Source: an uncultured cyanobacterium
Lineage (GTDB): Bacteria > Cyanobacteriota > Cyanobacteriia > PCC-6307 > Cyanobiaceae
Reading direction: 5' to 3'
Length of the DNA: 7,662 nt
NCBI GenBank assembly: GCA_903934745.1
Contig: CAIZOZ010000188.1
Coordinates: 1-7,662, forward strand
Positions 1-6,051 of this stretch are shown here, one piece after another; within the stretch, counting starts at the first letter, position 1; every line of letters starts with the position of its first letter. The position numbers and the translations under genes are program-made. The notes beneath the pieces are model-generated. The model was given only the letters and a program-made list of their open reading frames with translations. It had not been told where the DNA came from and made no database searches.

Positions 1-562
1 AAGCCTCCTCTACCCAGCCCATGGCCTCTCTCCAGCACCGGCGGCGGTGGGGATGGCCGGTGAGCTCCAACAGTTCCACCTGGCTCAGGGCGATGCGCAG
101 CAGCTGGAAGTGATCCGGCATTGGCGTTCCATCTGGAAGCTGCTCGGGGAAAGCTGCCTCAGGGTCGAAGGGCTCCCCGGGCGGGGGCCATCCCCAGAGG
201 GAGCGCCCACCGGGCGAGAGCATCTGCCAGTGGCGTTCGCGCTCGCTCTGATCCTGTTCAGGCGGCAAGGTCTGCAGGCTGCCGCGTAGGCGGAACTGCG
301 AGCGGGCACGGGGCAGTACCCACCACAATTCCACGGCAGGCTGATGGGCCAGCTCGGCTGGCTTGGCACTGCGGCCATCGGTGAGTAGATCCAACGCTGT
401 GGACCCAGCCCAGCCCCGGAACACCAGAGTGCGCACTCTTGGCGTGCCATCGCCTGCCACCGTGGCCAGCTGCAGCCAGCGGGCCTGGGGCGAGCGCCCC
501 TCACGCTCGCGGGCGCTCCTCAGAAGGGCGCGCCAGGGCGGCAGCGCATCAGGCGGGCTCAT
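1..562 (-). CDS. Alr4036-family pyridoxamine 5'-phosphate oxidase-like FMN-binding protein (3' end off window)
   Basis: The reverse strand stays open from an ATG at 562-560 to the window edge, giving 187 residues. The order of motifs matches FMN-binding split-barrel proteins of the PNPOx/Alr4036 group: PPWRALLRSARE near the N-terminus, then LATVAGDGTPRVRTLVFRGW (the typical flavin-barrel strand pair), LTDGRSAK, a basic QFRLRGSL strand, RSLWGWPPPGEPF in the middle, and a C-terminal VELLEL..HPHRR segment. The family is known to bind FMN, but the reaction of this branch is not established. It lacks enough of classical PdxH to be called the pyridoxine-pathway enzyme with confidence. Family members are about 190-200 residues, so only a few residues are probably missing. 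A GGAG Shine-Dalgarno (complement of 567-570) lies four bases before the start. The start lies inside the end of the preceding gene, so the two are probably co-transcribed and translationally coupled. Confidence 0.85.
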   Translation of the reverse strand, partial: MSPPDALPPWRALLRSAREREGRSPQARWLQLATVAGDGTPRVRTLVFRGWAGSTALDLLTDGRSAKPAELAHQPAVELWWVLPRARSQFRLRGSLQTLPPEQDQSERERHWQMLSPGGRSLWGWPPPGEPFDPEAAFPEQLPDGTPMPDHFQLLRIALSQVELLELTGHPHRRRCWREAMGWVEEA

Positions 563-893
563 CAGGCTCCGAGCGTGGCGACTGAATCCCCCCAAAGCCC
601 ATCACCACCGCAGGCGGCTGGGGCCGCAGCTGCTGGGCGGCGGCCTCCAGGAAGGCCACCAGGATCGTGATCAGCAGGATGTAGTCCCGCAGAGCGGGAT
701 CGACAGGCTGGCCTTCGGGGCCGCTGGTTTGTTGCGACACCGCCTGCAGCAAGCGCTCCCGGGCGGCATCGACCCGGGCGGCAACCACCAGCAGCGCACC
801 ACGACCTCGCTGCTCGATCATCTGCAGGGCGATGGCGCGCGCGGTTTGCGCCGCTGCCCGATCAGGTGTGAACTGGGGAACCGAATCGACCAT
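549..893 (-). CDS. Unrecognised 114-residue protein with one C-terminal hydrophobic segment
   Basis: This frame starts at ATG 893-891 and ends with TGA at 551-549. The frame is open further upstream, but that part runs antiphase through the zur-like remnant and does not look like protein, so I chose MVDSVPQFTP as the start. Residues 11-52 are alanine/arginine-rich and probably helical. Residues 70-86 (DYILLITILVAFLEAAA) could be a single membrane-spanning or buried amphipathic helix. The tail is Pro/Gly-rich and ends in an acidic SEPDEPA. I do not recognise a family. The last 14 bases overlap the start of the downstream FMN-binding protein gene, which suggests a two-gene transcript. No strong ribosome-binding site is visible. 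It is likely a lineage-restricted cyanobacterial protein; that is inference from failing to recognise it. Confidence 0.6.
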   Translation of the reverse strand: MVDSVPQFTPDRAAAQTARAIALQMIEQRGRGALLVVAARVDAARERLLQAVSQQTSGPEGQPVDPALRDYILLITILVAFLEAAAQQLRPQPPAVVMGFGGIQSPRSEPDEPA

Positions 894-922
894 CGTGGCT
901 GGACGTGACCCACCATCCTCTT

Positions 923-961
923 CTTTTGCACGCAGATCCGTCTTTCGCACGCAGACCCGCC
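923..961. repeat. Imperfect 19-base tandem duplication
   Basis: Bases 923-942 and 942-961 are two copies of about 20 bases sharing the core GCACGCAGAYCCG, with 17 of 20 positions identical and a period of 19. The pair sits exactly where recognisable homology to Fur proteins ends in the remnant gene, which fits local slippage in sequence under little constraint. Confidence 0.5.
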
Positions 962-1138
962 TCGGCAGAGGCCGTGAATCTCGAAGGTGTGAAACAGGGG
1001 TTTGAATCCCTGTAGCAGCACCTTGCTGAGGCCGCAGCTGACACAAGTGAGGTGATGGTCATCCCGCTCTAGGGGCGCGTAGACGCTTTCGCCGTTGGGC
1101 AACTTGCTGCAGCGCATGGTGAGCCATGGGGGAGACAC
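955..1138 (-). pseudogene. Truncated Fur/Zur-family repressor remnant (metal-binding domain only)
   Basis: The reverse strand, read from a GTG at 1138-1136, carries LTMRCSKLPNGESVYAPLE, then RDDHHLTCVSCG, then FKPLFHTFEIHGLCRG. This matches the order in Fur-superfamily Zn sensors: the wing/hinge, the HH..C..CG metal-binding strand, and the C-terminal HTxEIxGLC strand. The usual 70-80 N-terminal residues with the winged-helix DNA-binding domain are absent, and a TAG lies in frame just upstream, at the Zur box. About a dozen residues normally found between the CxxC strand and the final strand also seem to be missing. The second cysteine pair is altered: GLCRGG in place of an expected GLCxxC. 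Downstream the frame runs on to 818 through sequence that resembles nothing, antiphase to the 114-residue gene. Such a product could not bind DNA as a normal Fur protein. I infer a decayed zur-like gene; a short expressed protein that only dimerises is a less likely alternative. Confidence 0.6.
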
Positions 1139-1160
1139 CAGGCAGGCAACCTGCTAAAAT
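1132..1160 (+). promoter_or_regulatory. Sigma-70-type promoter of the cobW-WD40 transcript
   Basis: GAGACA at 1132-1137 matches four of six bases of the -35 consensus. After a 17-base spacer, TAAAAT at 1155-1160 matches five of six bases of the -10 consensus. TGC immediately before it makes an extended -10 (TGn). Transcription would start near 1167, inside the inverted repeat described as a Zur box, so a bound repressor would block the start site. This is read by eye; no transcript data are available. Confidence 0.55.
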
Positions 1161-1174
1161 GAGAACCATTCTCA
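1160..1174. promoter_or_regulatory. Zur-type operator in front of the cobW-family gene
   Basis: TGAGAACCATTCTCA is a perfect 6-3-6 inverted repeat (TGAGAA / TTCTCA). It resembles the cyanobacterial Zur consensus, TGATAAT-N-ATTATCA. It overlaps the last base of the -10 hexamer and the predicted start site, as expected for a zinc-responsive repressor site. The downstream genes (zinc GTPase, ZnuABC) support Zur over Fur, although iron-type Fur boxes look similar. Confidence 0.8.
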
Positions 1175-1205
1175 CTTTAAGGGGCTGTCCTCTCCCCTGC
1201 CCGTC

Positions 1206-2189
1206 ATGGTCTTCTCCAGCCCCGTTCCTGCTGCGCAGCGCCTGCCTGTGACCGTGCTCACCGGTTACCTCGGCGCCGGCAAGACCACTCTCCTGAATCG
1301 GATCCTCACCCATGAGCACGGTCTGAAAGTGGCGGTGATCGTCAATGAATTCGGCGAGGTCGGAATCGACAACCAGCTGGTAGTAGAGGCGGATGAGGAG
1401 ATCTTTGAGATGAACAATGGCTGTATTTGCTGCACCGTGCGTGGCGATCTAATCCGGATCATCGGCAACTTGATGAAACGGCGTGATCGCTTTGATCACC
1501 TGGTGATTGAAACCACTGGCCTGGCCGATCCGGCTCCGGTCATCCAAACGTTTTTTGTTGATGAAGATCTACGTGATCAGCTGCGGCTTGATGCCGTGGT
1601 GACACTGGTGGATCTCAAACATGTCGCCCAGCACTGGGACGCAGAGGAAGTCCAGGAGCAGTTGGCCTTTGCCGATGTGCTGGTGCTCAACAAAGTCGAT
1701 CTCGTCAACGACGTCGAGCGTCAGGCCATTGAGCGGCGGGTGCGGGCCATCAATCCGGTGGCTCGTCTGCTCACCAGTCAGAATGCAGAGGTGCCCATCC
1801 AGGAGTTGTTGGGAGTTGAAGCCTTTGAACTAGAACGGGCGCTCAGCCTCGATCCTGGCTTTCTCACCGAAGACCACGACCATGAGCACGACGATGCGGT
1901 GGGGTCGCTGGCCCTGGTGGAGGAGCGCCCCATGGACCTGGAGAAGCTGGGATGTTGGCTTTCTGATCTGGTCGCCGAGCAGGGTCCTGATCTGTTCCGC
2001 ATGAAGGGCATCATCCAGCTCCAGGGAGAAGATCGCCGTTATGTCTTCCAGGCAGTTCACATGTTGCTCGATGGTGATTTCGATCGGCTTTGGAAACCTG
2101 TTGAACGACGTCGCACCGAGTTTGTGATCATTGGCCGCAACCTTGACCAAGAAGCGCTGCGCGCCGGTTTCGCCGCTTGCGTGGCCTGA
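1206..2189 (+). CDS. CobW/COG0523-family GTPase, probable zinc metallochaperone
   Basis: This 327-residue protein is a G3E-type P-loop GTPase. The Walker A motif is GYLGAGKTT (residues 20-28). The switch region contains NEFGEVGIDN (47-56). The family hallmark CxCC metal site is GCICC (72-76), followed by IETTGLADP (101-109) and the guanine-specificity motif NKVD (162-165). A short acidic/His stretch, DHDHEHDD (223-230), probably collects metal. The C-terminal CobW_C domain spans roughly 239-323. COG0523 members use GTP to place metals into client proteins, and those controlled by Zur are regarded as zinc chaperones for starvation. The Zur box directly upstream and znuABC downstream argue for that role and against a cobalamin role. 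The start at 1206 puts the P-loop at the usual distance from the N-terminus. No good ribosome-binding site is seen; AAGGGG lies about 21 bases upstream. Client proteins are unknown. Confidence 0.92.
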   Translation: MVFSSPVPAAQRLPVTVLTGYLGAGKTTLLNRILTHEHGLKVAVIVNEFGEVGIDNQLVVEADEEIFEMNNGCICCTVRGDLIRIIGNLMKRRDRFDHLVIETTGLADPAPVIQTFFVDEDLRDQLRLDAVVTLVDLKHVAQHWDAEEVQEQLAFADVLVLNKVDLVNDVERQAIERRVRAINPVARLLTSQNAEVPIQELLGVEAFELERALSLDPGFLTEDHDHEHDDAVGSLALVEERPMDLEKLGCWLSDLVAEQGPDLFRMKGIIQLQGEDRRYVFQAVHMLLDGDFDRLWKPVERRRTEFVIIGRNLDQEALRAGFAACVA

Positions 2190-2194
2190 TTGTG

Positions 2195-3298
2195 ATGGCA
2201 GCGCCTGCGGCTCTGGTGAGCGAACGACTCTGCGGCCAGTTACAGCAATCAATCACGGCCCTGAACTGGTCACCGAAGGGGGACTTTCTAGCCATCGCCA
2301 GTGCAGGCGGAGAGCTGCTTCTGCTCGATTTTCGCGCCGGTTGTGAAGAGTTGCTGCGGGGAGATCGCGACAGCAGCCTCGACGCCATCGGCTTCAGCGC
2401 CGATGGTCAGTTCCTGATGGCGGTCGGCCAGGCAGGTGGACTGCTGCTCTGGGAGCTGGGGGAGACCGGAGTGCGTCCCCTGGCTCGCGAGCCGATTCCC
2501 CTTGGGGCTGGCTGGCTGGATGCCGCGACCTGGCAGCCCCAGGGTTTGCTGCTGGCGGTGGCCGCTGGCCGCCAAGTGCGTCTCTGGGATGGTGCCGTTC
2601 GTCAGTGGCATCCAGAGACCCTGGATTTGCCCGGCACGGTTCAGGCCCTGGCCTGGAGCCAAGATGGCCTCCAGCTGGCGGCCAGCTGCCACGGCGAGGT
2701 GGCTCTCTGGCAGCCCACGGTCGCCACCCCAGCGGAACCTCCGCTGCGCACTGCGATCGATTCGGCCGGTTTGGCGCTCAGCTTCGCGCCGAGCGGGCAT
2801 CTGCTGGCCTGTGGCCTGATGGATCGCTCTCTGCTGCTTTGGCCCAAGGGCTGCCGTAGCAAGCCCTGGCATTTCAGCGGCTTTCCGGCCAAGGTTCGTC
2901 ATCTGGCCTGGTGTGATCTGCCTGGCCGTCTGGCACCACTGCTAGCCGCGGCAGCGGGCGACACGCTGGTGCACTGGACCCAGGTCAATCACAGTTCAAA
3001 GGGGTGGCAGCCAGAGCCCTTGCTGTGGCATCAGCAGCGCATCGAGGCGGTCGCCTTCGCACCCGGTAGCACCCTGCTGGCCAGTGCCGCTGCTGATGGC
3101 ACGGTGGGCCTCTGGGATCGGCGCGGCCGCCTGCTTCAGAGCCTTGAAGCGGAAGACCAAGGGTTCACCACCCTTGCCTGGCGGCCCGATGGGGTGCACC
3201 TGGCGGCAGGTGGTGACCGCGGCCGCTGGTGGCTTTGGCCTGTGGCAATTCCGGTGCGCGAACGCCGGCCCAGCTCCAGTGGATCCGGCTTTCAATGA
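2195..3298 (+). CDS. WD40-repeat beta-propeller protein in the zinc operon
   Basis: The 367-residue product is almost entirely WD40 repeats. I count eight, each with an A.W/F.P.G..LA pattern ending in LW[DEP] or similar, at about residues 20-46, 63-87, 109-132, 149-173, 193-217, 235-262, 283-308 and 324-349. The clearest are EAVAFAPGSTLLASAAADG with VGLWD, and QALAWSQDGLQLAASCHGE with VALW. There is no signal peptide or membrane helix and no enzymatic domain, so it is probably a cytoplasmic protein-protein scaffold. A short basic/Ser tail follows the last blade. The ATG at 2195 lies five bases after the cobW stop, so the two genes are surely co-transcribed; an upstream TTG at 2177 in the same frame is less likely. 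Its place between a zinc GTPase and znuA, under the same Zur box, suggests a function in zinc homeostasis such as a partner of the GTPase, but nothing in the sequence shows metal binding. Confidence 0.88.
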   Translation: MAAPAALVSERLCGQLQQSITALNWSPKGDFLAIASAGGELLLLDFRAGCEELLRGDRDSSLDAIGFSADGQFLMAVGQAGGLLLWELGETGVRPLAREPIPLGAGWLDAATWQPQGLLLAVAAGRQVRLWDGAVRQWHPETLDLPGTVQALAWSQDGLQLAASCHGEVALWQPTVATPAEPPLRTAIDSAGLALSFAPSGHLLACGLMDRSLLLWPKGCRSKPWHFSGFPAKVRHLAWCDLPGRLAPLLAAAAGDTLVHWTQVNHSSKGWQPEPLLWHQQRIEAVAFAPGSTLLASAAADGTVGLWDRRGRLLQSLEAEDQGFTTLAWRPDGVHLAAGGDRGRWWLWPVAIPVRERRPSSSGSGFQ

Positions 3299-3345
3299 AA
3301 CCAACCGCTCCTGGCCGCCCCAGGCAGCGAGAGCACCCCCTCAAT

Positions 3346-3354
3346 TGTGATAAT
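3346..3354 (+). promoter_or_regulatory. Extended -10 element of the znuA promoter
   Basis: TGTGATAAT holds a -10 hexamer GATAAT (3349-3354, five of six consensus bases) preceded by TGn. No convincing -35 lies 16-18 bases upstream, so the promoter would depend on the extended -10. The hexamer is embedded in the Zur box, which starts at 3348. This gives znuACB its own controlled promoter besides read-through from the cobW promoter. Confidence 0.45.
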
Positions 3355-3362
3355 GGTTCTCA
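3348..3362. promoter_or_regulatory. Zur-type operator in front of znuA
   Basis: TGATAATGGTTCTCA is a near-perfect inverted repeat (TGATAA / TTCTCA, one mismatch). Its reverse complement, TGAGAACCATTATCA, matches the box in front of the cobW-family gene at 14 of 15 positions. The left half agrees exactly with the TGATAAT half-site of known cyanobacterial Zur boxes. It lies 43 bases before the znuA ATG and covers the -10 element, fitting repression when zinc is sufficient. Confidence 0.82.
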
Positions 3363-3405
3363 TTCCCGTACCATTGGCGTCTGTTGGGCGCTTCCCGCCA
3401 AAGCC

Positions 3406-4377
3406 ATGGCTCGTCCGCTTTCCCTTCGTTCTCGTTTTGTCTCCCTGACCCTGGCCGCGCTGCTGGGGGGATGCGCCTCCTCCAGGCAGCCCTCTGCTCC
3501 TTCAGCGAGTACTAGAAACTTCAAGGTGGTCACCACCTTCCTGCCGATCACCTTGTTCACCCGTGCCGTGGCCGGCGACTGCGCCATCGTCACGCCCCTG
3601 ATCCCGCCCAACCTGGGCCCCCATGACTTTCAAGCCAAACCCGGCGATCTGGCGGCGCTGGGCCAGGCCCGAGTGCTGGTGAAGAACGGCCTGGAGATGG
3701 AGGGCTTCCTCGACAAGCTCGTGGCCACCGCCGCCAATTCCCAGCTGGAGGTGATCGATGCCAGCCGCGGTGTCGCCACCCTTGAAACGAAAGAACAAGG
3801 CGATGAGCCTGGTCACCACGACGACCACGACCATGCAGAGGCCCATGACCATGGGGCGGTGAACCCCCACATCTGGCTTGATCCGCTGCGGGCAGTGCAG
3901 CAGGTGGAGACCATCCGTGATGGCCTGGTCAAGGCCGACCCCAGCTGCGCTGAGGGCTACAGGCGCAATGCAGCCGCCTACACAGCCCAACTGAAACAAC
4001 TGAACAACGAGATCGCCAGCCAGCTCAAGCCCTATACCGGCAAAACGTTCATCGCTTTCCACGATTTCGCCCCCTACTTCGCCCAGCGCTACGGCCTCAA
4101 TGCCAACTATCTGGTGGATGTGCCGGAGCTCAATCCCTCTCCTGCTGATCTGCAGAGAGTGTCGACCGAAGTGAAGCGCACCCAGCTCAAGGCCCTGCTC
4201 AGTGAACCCCAGGAGGGCAACCGTTCCTTCAATGCCCTGGCGAAGGATCTAGGCGTGAAAGTGGTGGTGTTCGATCCGATGGAAACTGCCACCGAGCAGG
4301 CCTCCCGCGATCCCGCCACCTACCTCCAGGTGATGCGCCGCAACGTGGCGGATCTGCGCCAGGCGTTCGGGCAATGA
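3406..4377 (+). CDS. znuA: Zinc ABC transporter substrate-binding lipoprotein ZnuA
   Basis: This 323-residue protein is a cluster A-I (ZnuA/TroA-like) metal-binding protein that hands zinc to ZnuBC. A basic N-terminus and hydrophobic stretch end in a lipobox, LGGC, with the acylated cysteine at residue 23, so it should be anchored to the outer face of the inner membrane. The likely ligands are His73 (LGPHDFQ), His155 (NPHIWLDP), His219 (AFHDFAPYF) and Asp290 (FDPMET), in the order and context of the family. Residues 137-149 form a His/Asp-rich loop, HHDDHDHAEAHDH, next to the metal site; this is typical of zinc-specific members and distinguishes them from manganese ones. The frame is open further upstream into the WD40 gene, but the ATG at 3406 gives a proper signal peptide and lies after the Zur box. 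The stop overlaps the znuC start as ATGA. Confidence 0.95.
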   Translation: MARPLSLRSRFVSLTLAALLGGCASSRQPSAPSASTRNFKVVTTFLPITLFTRAVAGDCAIVTPLIPPNLGPHDFQAKPGDLAALGQARVLVKNGLEMEGFLDKLVATAANSQLEVIDASRGVATLETKEQGDEPGHHDDHDHAEAHDHGAVNPHIWLDPLRAVQQVETIRDGLVKADPSCAEGYRRNAAAYTAQLKQLNNEIASQLKPYTGKTFIAFHDFAPYFAQRYGLNANYLVDVPELNPSPADLQRVSTEVKRTQLKALLSEPQEGNRSFNALAKDLGVKVVVFDPMETATEQASRDPATYLQVMRRNVADLRQAFGQ

Positions 4378-5165
4378 TCAAAACCGACGCGGTGCTGGCG
4401 GTGCAGGGCCTGAGCGTGCGGCGCGGGGAGCAGCTGGCTGTGGAGCAGGTGAGCTTTCAGCTCGCCCGGGAAACCGACACAGCCCTGGTGGGTCCCAATG
4501 GCGCTGGCAAGAGCAGCCTGGTGTCTGCTCTGTTGGGTCTGCTGCCCAGGGCGGCAGGCACTGTGCAGATCCTTGGCCACGAGCTCGGCCCGGCGGGCGA
4601 GTTGCCCCGTTCGGTGCGGGCGCAGATCGCTTACCTGCCCCAGACCCTGGCGTTGCAGGGGCGCTTCCCCCTCACGGTGGGTGAATTCGTGGGCTTTGGC
4701 TTTGATCCACCAGGCCTGGGCCTGGCCTGGCTGGGGTGCCGGCGTCGATCCGAGGCCGTGCACTATGCCCTGAAGCGAACCGGCTGCCAGGACCTGGCGG
4801 AACGCCGGCTCAGTGAGCTCTCCGGTGGTCAGATCAAGCGGGTACTGCTGGCCTTCTGCGTGGTGCGGCCCCGCCAGTTGCTGGTGCTCGATGAGGCCCA
4901 GGCGGGCCTGGATGCCCCCAGCAGCGAGCAGTTCCAGGAGCTGCTGCTGGAATTGCGCCGGCAGGAGGGCTGGACCGTGCTGCAGGTGTCGCACGATCTG
5001 GAGATGGTGCGCCGCAGCTGTGATCTGGTGTTGTGCCTGAACCGCCGCCTGCGTTGCAGCGGCGCCCCCGACCACGCGCTCAGTCCAGCGCGGCTGGCCG
5101 AGCTCTATGGCCCCAATGTGGTGCCCTACCGCCATCACCATGCCGGGGTTCCTGGCCATGGCTGA
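4374..5165 (+). CDS. znuC: Zinc ABC transporter ATP-binding protein ZnuC
   Basis: The 263-residue protein has the full set of ABC ATPase motifs: Walker A GPNGAGKS (40-47), the Q-loop glutamine at 90 (YLPQ), signature LSGGQ (149-153), Walker B LLVLDE (169-174), D-loop GLD (178-180) and the switch histidine at 207 (SHD). The residue after the Walker B DE is Ala (DEAQAGLD) where many ABC proteins have Pro; all catalytic residues are present, so activity is expected. A segment of about 15 residues around 111-126 (DPPGLGLAWLGCRRR) extends the helical domain before the signature. The C-terminus carries a HHH cluster (254-256) within a tail that is also coding for the start of znuB. It should act as a dimer on the cytoplasmic side of ZnuB. 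Its start overlaps the znuA stop by four bases, which indicates coupling. Confidence 0.94.
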   Translation: MIKTDAVLAVQGLSVRRGEQLAVEQVSFQLARETDTALVGPNGAGKSSLVSALLGLLPRAAGTVQILGHELGPAGELPRSVRAQIAYLPQTLALQGRFPLTVGEFVGFGFDPPGLGLAWLGCRRRSEAVHYALKRTGCQDLAERRLSELSGGQIKRVLLAFCVVRPRQLLVLDEAQAGLDAPSSEQFQELLLELRRQEGWTVLQVSHDLEMVRRSCDLVLCLNRRLRCSGAPDHALSPARLAELYGPNVVPYRHHHAGVPGHG

Positions 5166-6051
5166 TGCCGCAGGCTTGCTTGAGGTGCTTGGCCAGCCGT
5201 TCATGCAGCGGGCCCTGCTCGGCGGCCTGCTCACCGGAGCCCTGGGCGGTCTGCTGGGAAGTTTCGCGGTGCTGCGTCAGCTCTCGTTCTTTAGCGATGC
5301 CCTGGGCCATTCCGCTCTGCTGGGCATCAGCCTGGGCATCCTGCTGGGGATCAATCCCACCCTGGTGCTGATCCCTTTCGCGGTGCTGTTCGCCCTGCTG
5401 GTGAATCAGCTGGTGGCCCGCAGCGGTCTGCCGGCGGACGCCCTGCTCAACATCGTGTATTCCACCTCTCTCGCTTTTGCGGTGGTGGCCCTGAGCCTGG
5501 TGGAGACCTACCGCGGCGGCATCCAGCAGCTGCTGTTTGGCGACATCCTCGGCATCAGCTGGAGCGATCTGACCGTGATCGCTGTGCTGTTGCTCGGAGC
5601 CTTGATCTATCTCGCCCTCAGCCTGCGCGCCCAGGTGCTGCTCACGCTCAACAGTGATCTGGCCGGAGCCTTCGGTGTGGGAGCCAGCCGTCATCGCCTG
5701 GCCTTCATCATGCTGCTGGCAGTGGTGGTGGCGGTGTCGATCAAAGCGGTGGGGGTGCTGCTGATCAGTGCCTTCGTGGTGATTCCGGCCTGCGGGGGGC
5801 GGTTGGTGAGTCGCCACTTCCCGCTCTATGCCTTGGTCTCAGCCACCTTGGGCGGTGGCTGCGCGCTGCTGGGCTTGCTGGGCTCAGGCCTTACCAACCT
5901 GCCCTCCGGTCCGTGTGTGGTGATCGTCCAGTTCGCAGGATTCCTGCTGGCCCTGTTGGTCAGCCGGCCGATAGGCCGTCCTTCAGGAGCTGCCGGGTCA
6001 GCAGGGCTCCGAATTCCTGGTGCAGGCCCAGCCGCCCCGGGATCACGCTGA
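5158..6051 (+). CDS. znuB: Zinc ABC transporter permease ZnuB
   Basis: The 297-residue product is an ABC-3 family integral membrane protein. Hydrophobic stretches lie at about 18-38, 53-86 (two helices), 96-115, 137-156, 183-208, 222-242 and 250-268. Family landmarks are FFSDALGHSALLGI (44-57), expected to face the ATPase, and the late GVLLISAFVVIPA (199-211). The ATG at 5158 overlaps the znuC end by eight bases; an in-frame ATG at 5140 is possible, and one at 5107 is less likely because it would add a non-hydrophobic stretch inside znuC. After the last helix, residues 271-297 form a Gly/Pro/Ala-rich tail unlike the usual short end of the family. This tail is encoded on the strand opposite the end of the convergent hydrolase-like gene, with a 92-base overlap. 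No terminator is visible after the stop. Confidence 0.93.
   Translation: MADAAGLLEVLGQPFMQRALLGGLLTGALGGLLGSFAVLRQLSFFSDALGHSALLGISLGILLGINPTLVLIPFAVLFALLVNQLVARSGLPADALLNIVYSTSLAFAVVALSLVETYRGGIQQLLFGDILGISWSDLTVIAVLLLGALIYLALSLRAQVLLTLNSDLAGAFGVGASRHRLAFIMLLAVVVAVSIKAVGVLLISAFVVIPACGGRLVSRHFPLYALVSATLGGGCALLGLLGSGLTNLPSGPCVVIVQFAGFLLALLVSRPIGRPSGAAGSAGLRIPGAGPAAPGSR

Noticed and set aside
363..908. Plus-strand open frame across the left block
   Set aside because: It crosses two minus-strand genes, has Arg/Gly/Gln-rich composition and no motif; the minus-strand frame from 562 has clear flavin-binding family patterns.
3310..3324. CCTGG/CCAGG hairpin after the WD40 gene as a terminator
   Set aside because: Only five base pairs and no T-run follow it; too weak to call an intrinsic terminator.
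3229..3405. In-frame upstream extension of znuA into the end of the WD40 gene
   Set aside because: It would put 59 residues before the signal peptide and span the Zur box and promoter; the ATG at 3406 gives a normal lipoprotein start.
4878..4915. Ala in place of Pro after the Walker B acidic pair of ZnuC (DEAQAGLD)
   Set aside because: The position is variable in ABC ATPases and the catalytic Glu, D-loop and switch His are intact, so it does not suggest loss of function.
5107..5157. Earlier in-frame starts for znuB (5107 and 5140)
   Set aside because: They add residues with no family likeness within the znuC coding end; 5158 gives the short coupled overlap usual for this operon, though 5140 cannot be fully excluded.
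4320..5234. Long minus-strand open frame opposite znuC
   Set aside because: Same kind of Gln/Ala/His-rich antisense artefact of high-GC coding DNA; all ABC ATPase motifs are on the plus strand.
5080..5817. Long open frame on the minus strand opposite znuB
   Set aside because: Its product is a Gln/His/Gly-rich low-complexity string typical of the reverse of a hydrophobic, Leu/Ala-rich gene; znuB on the other strand has clear family motifs.
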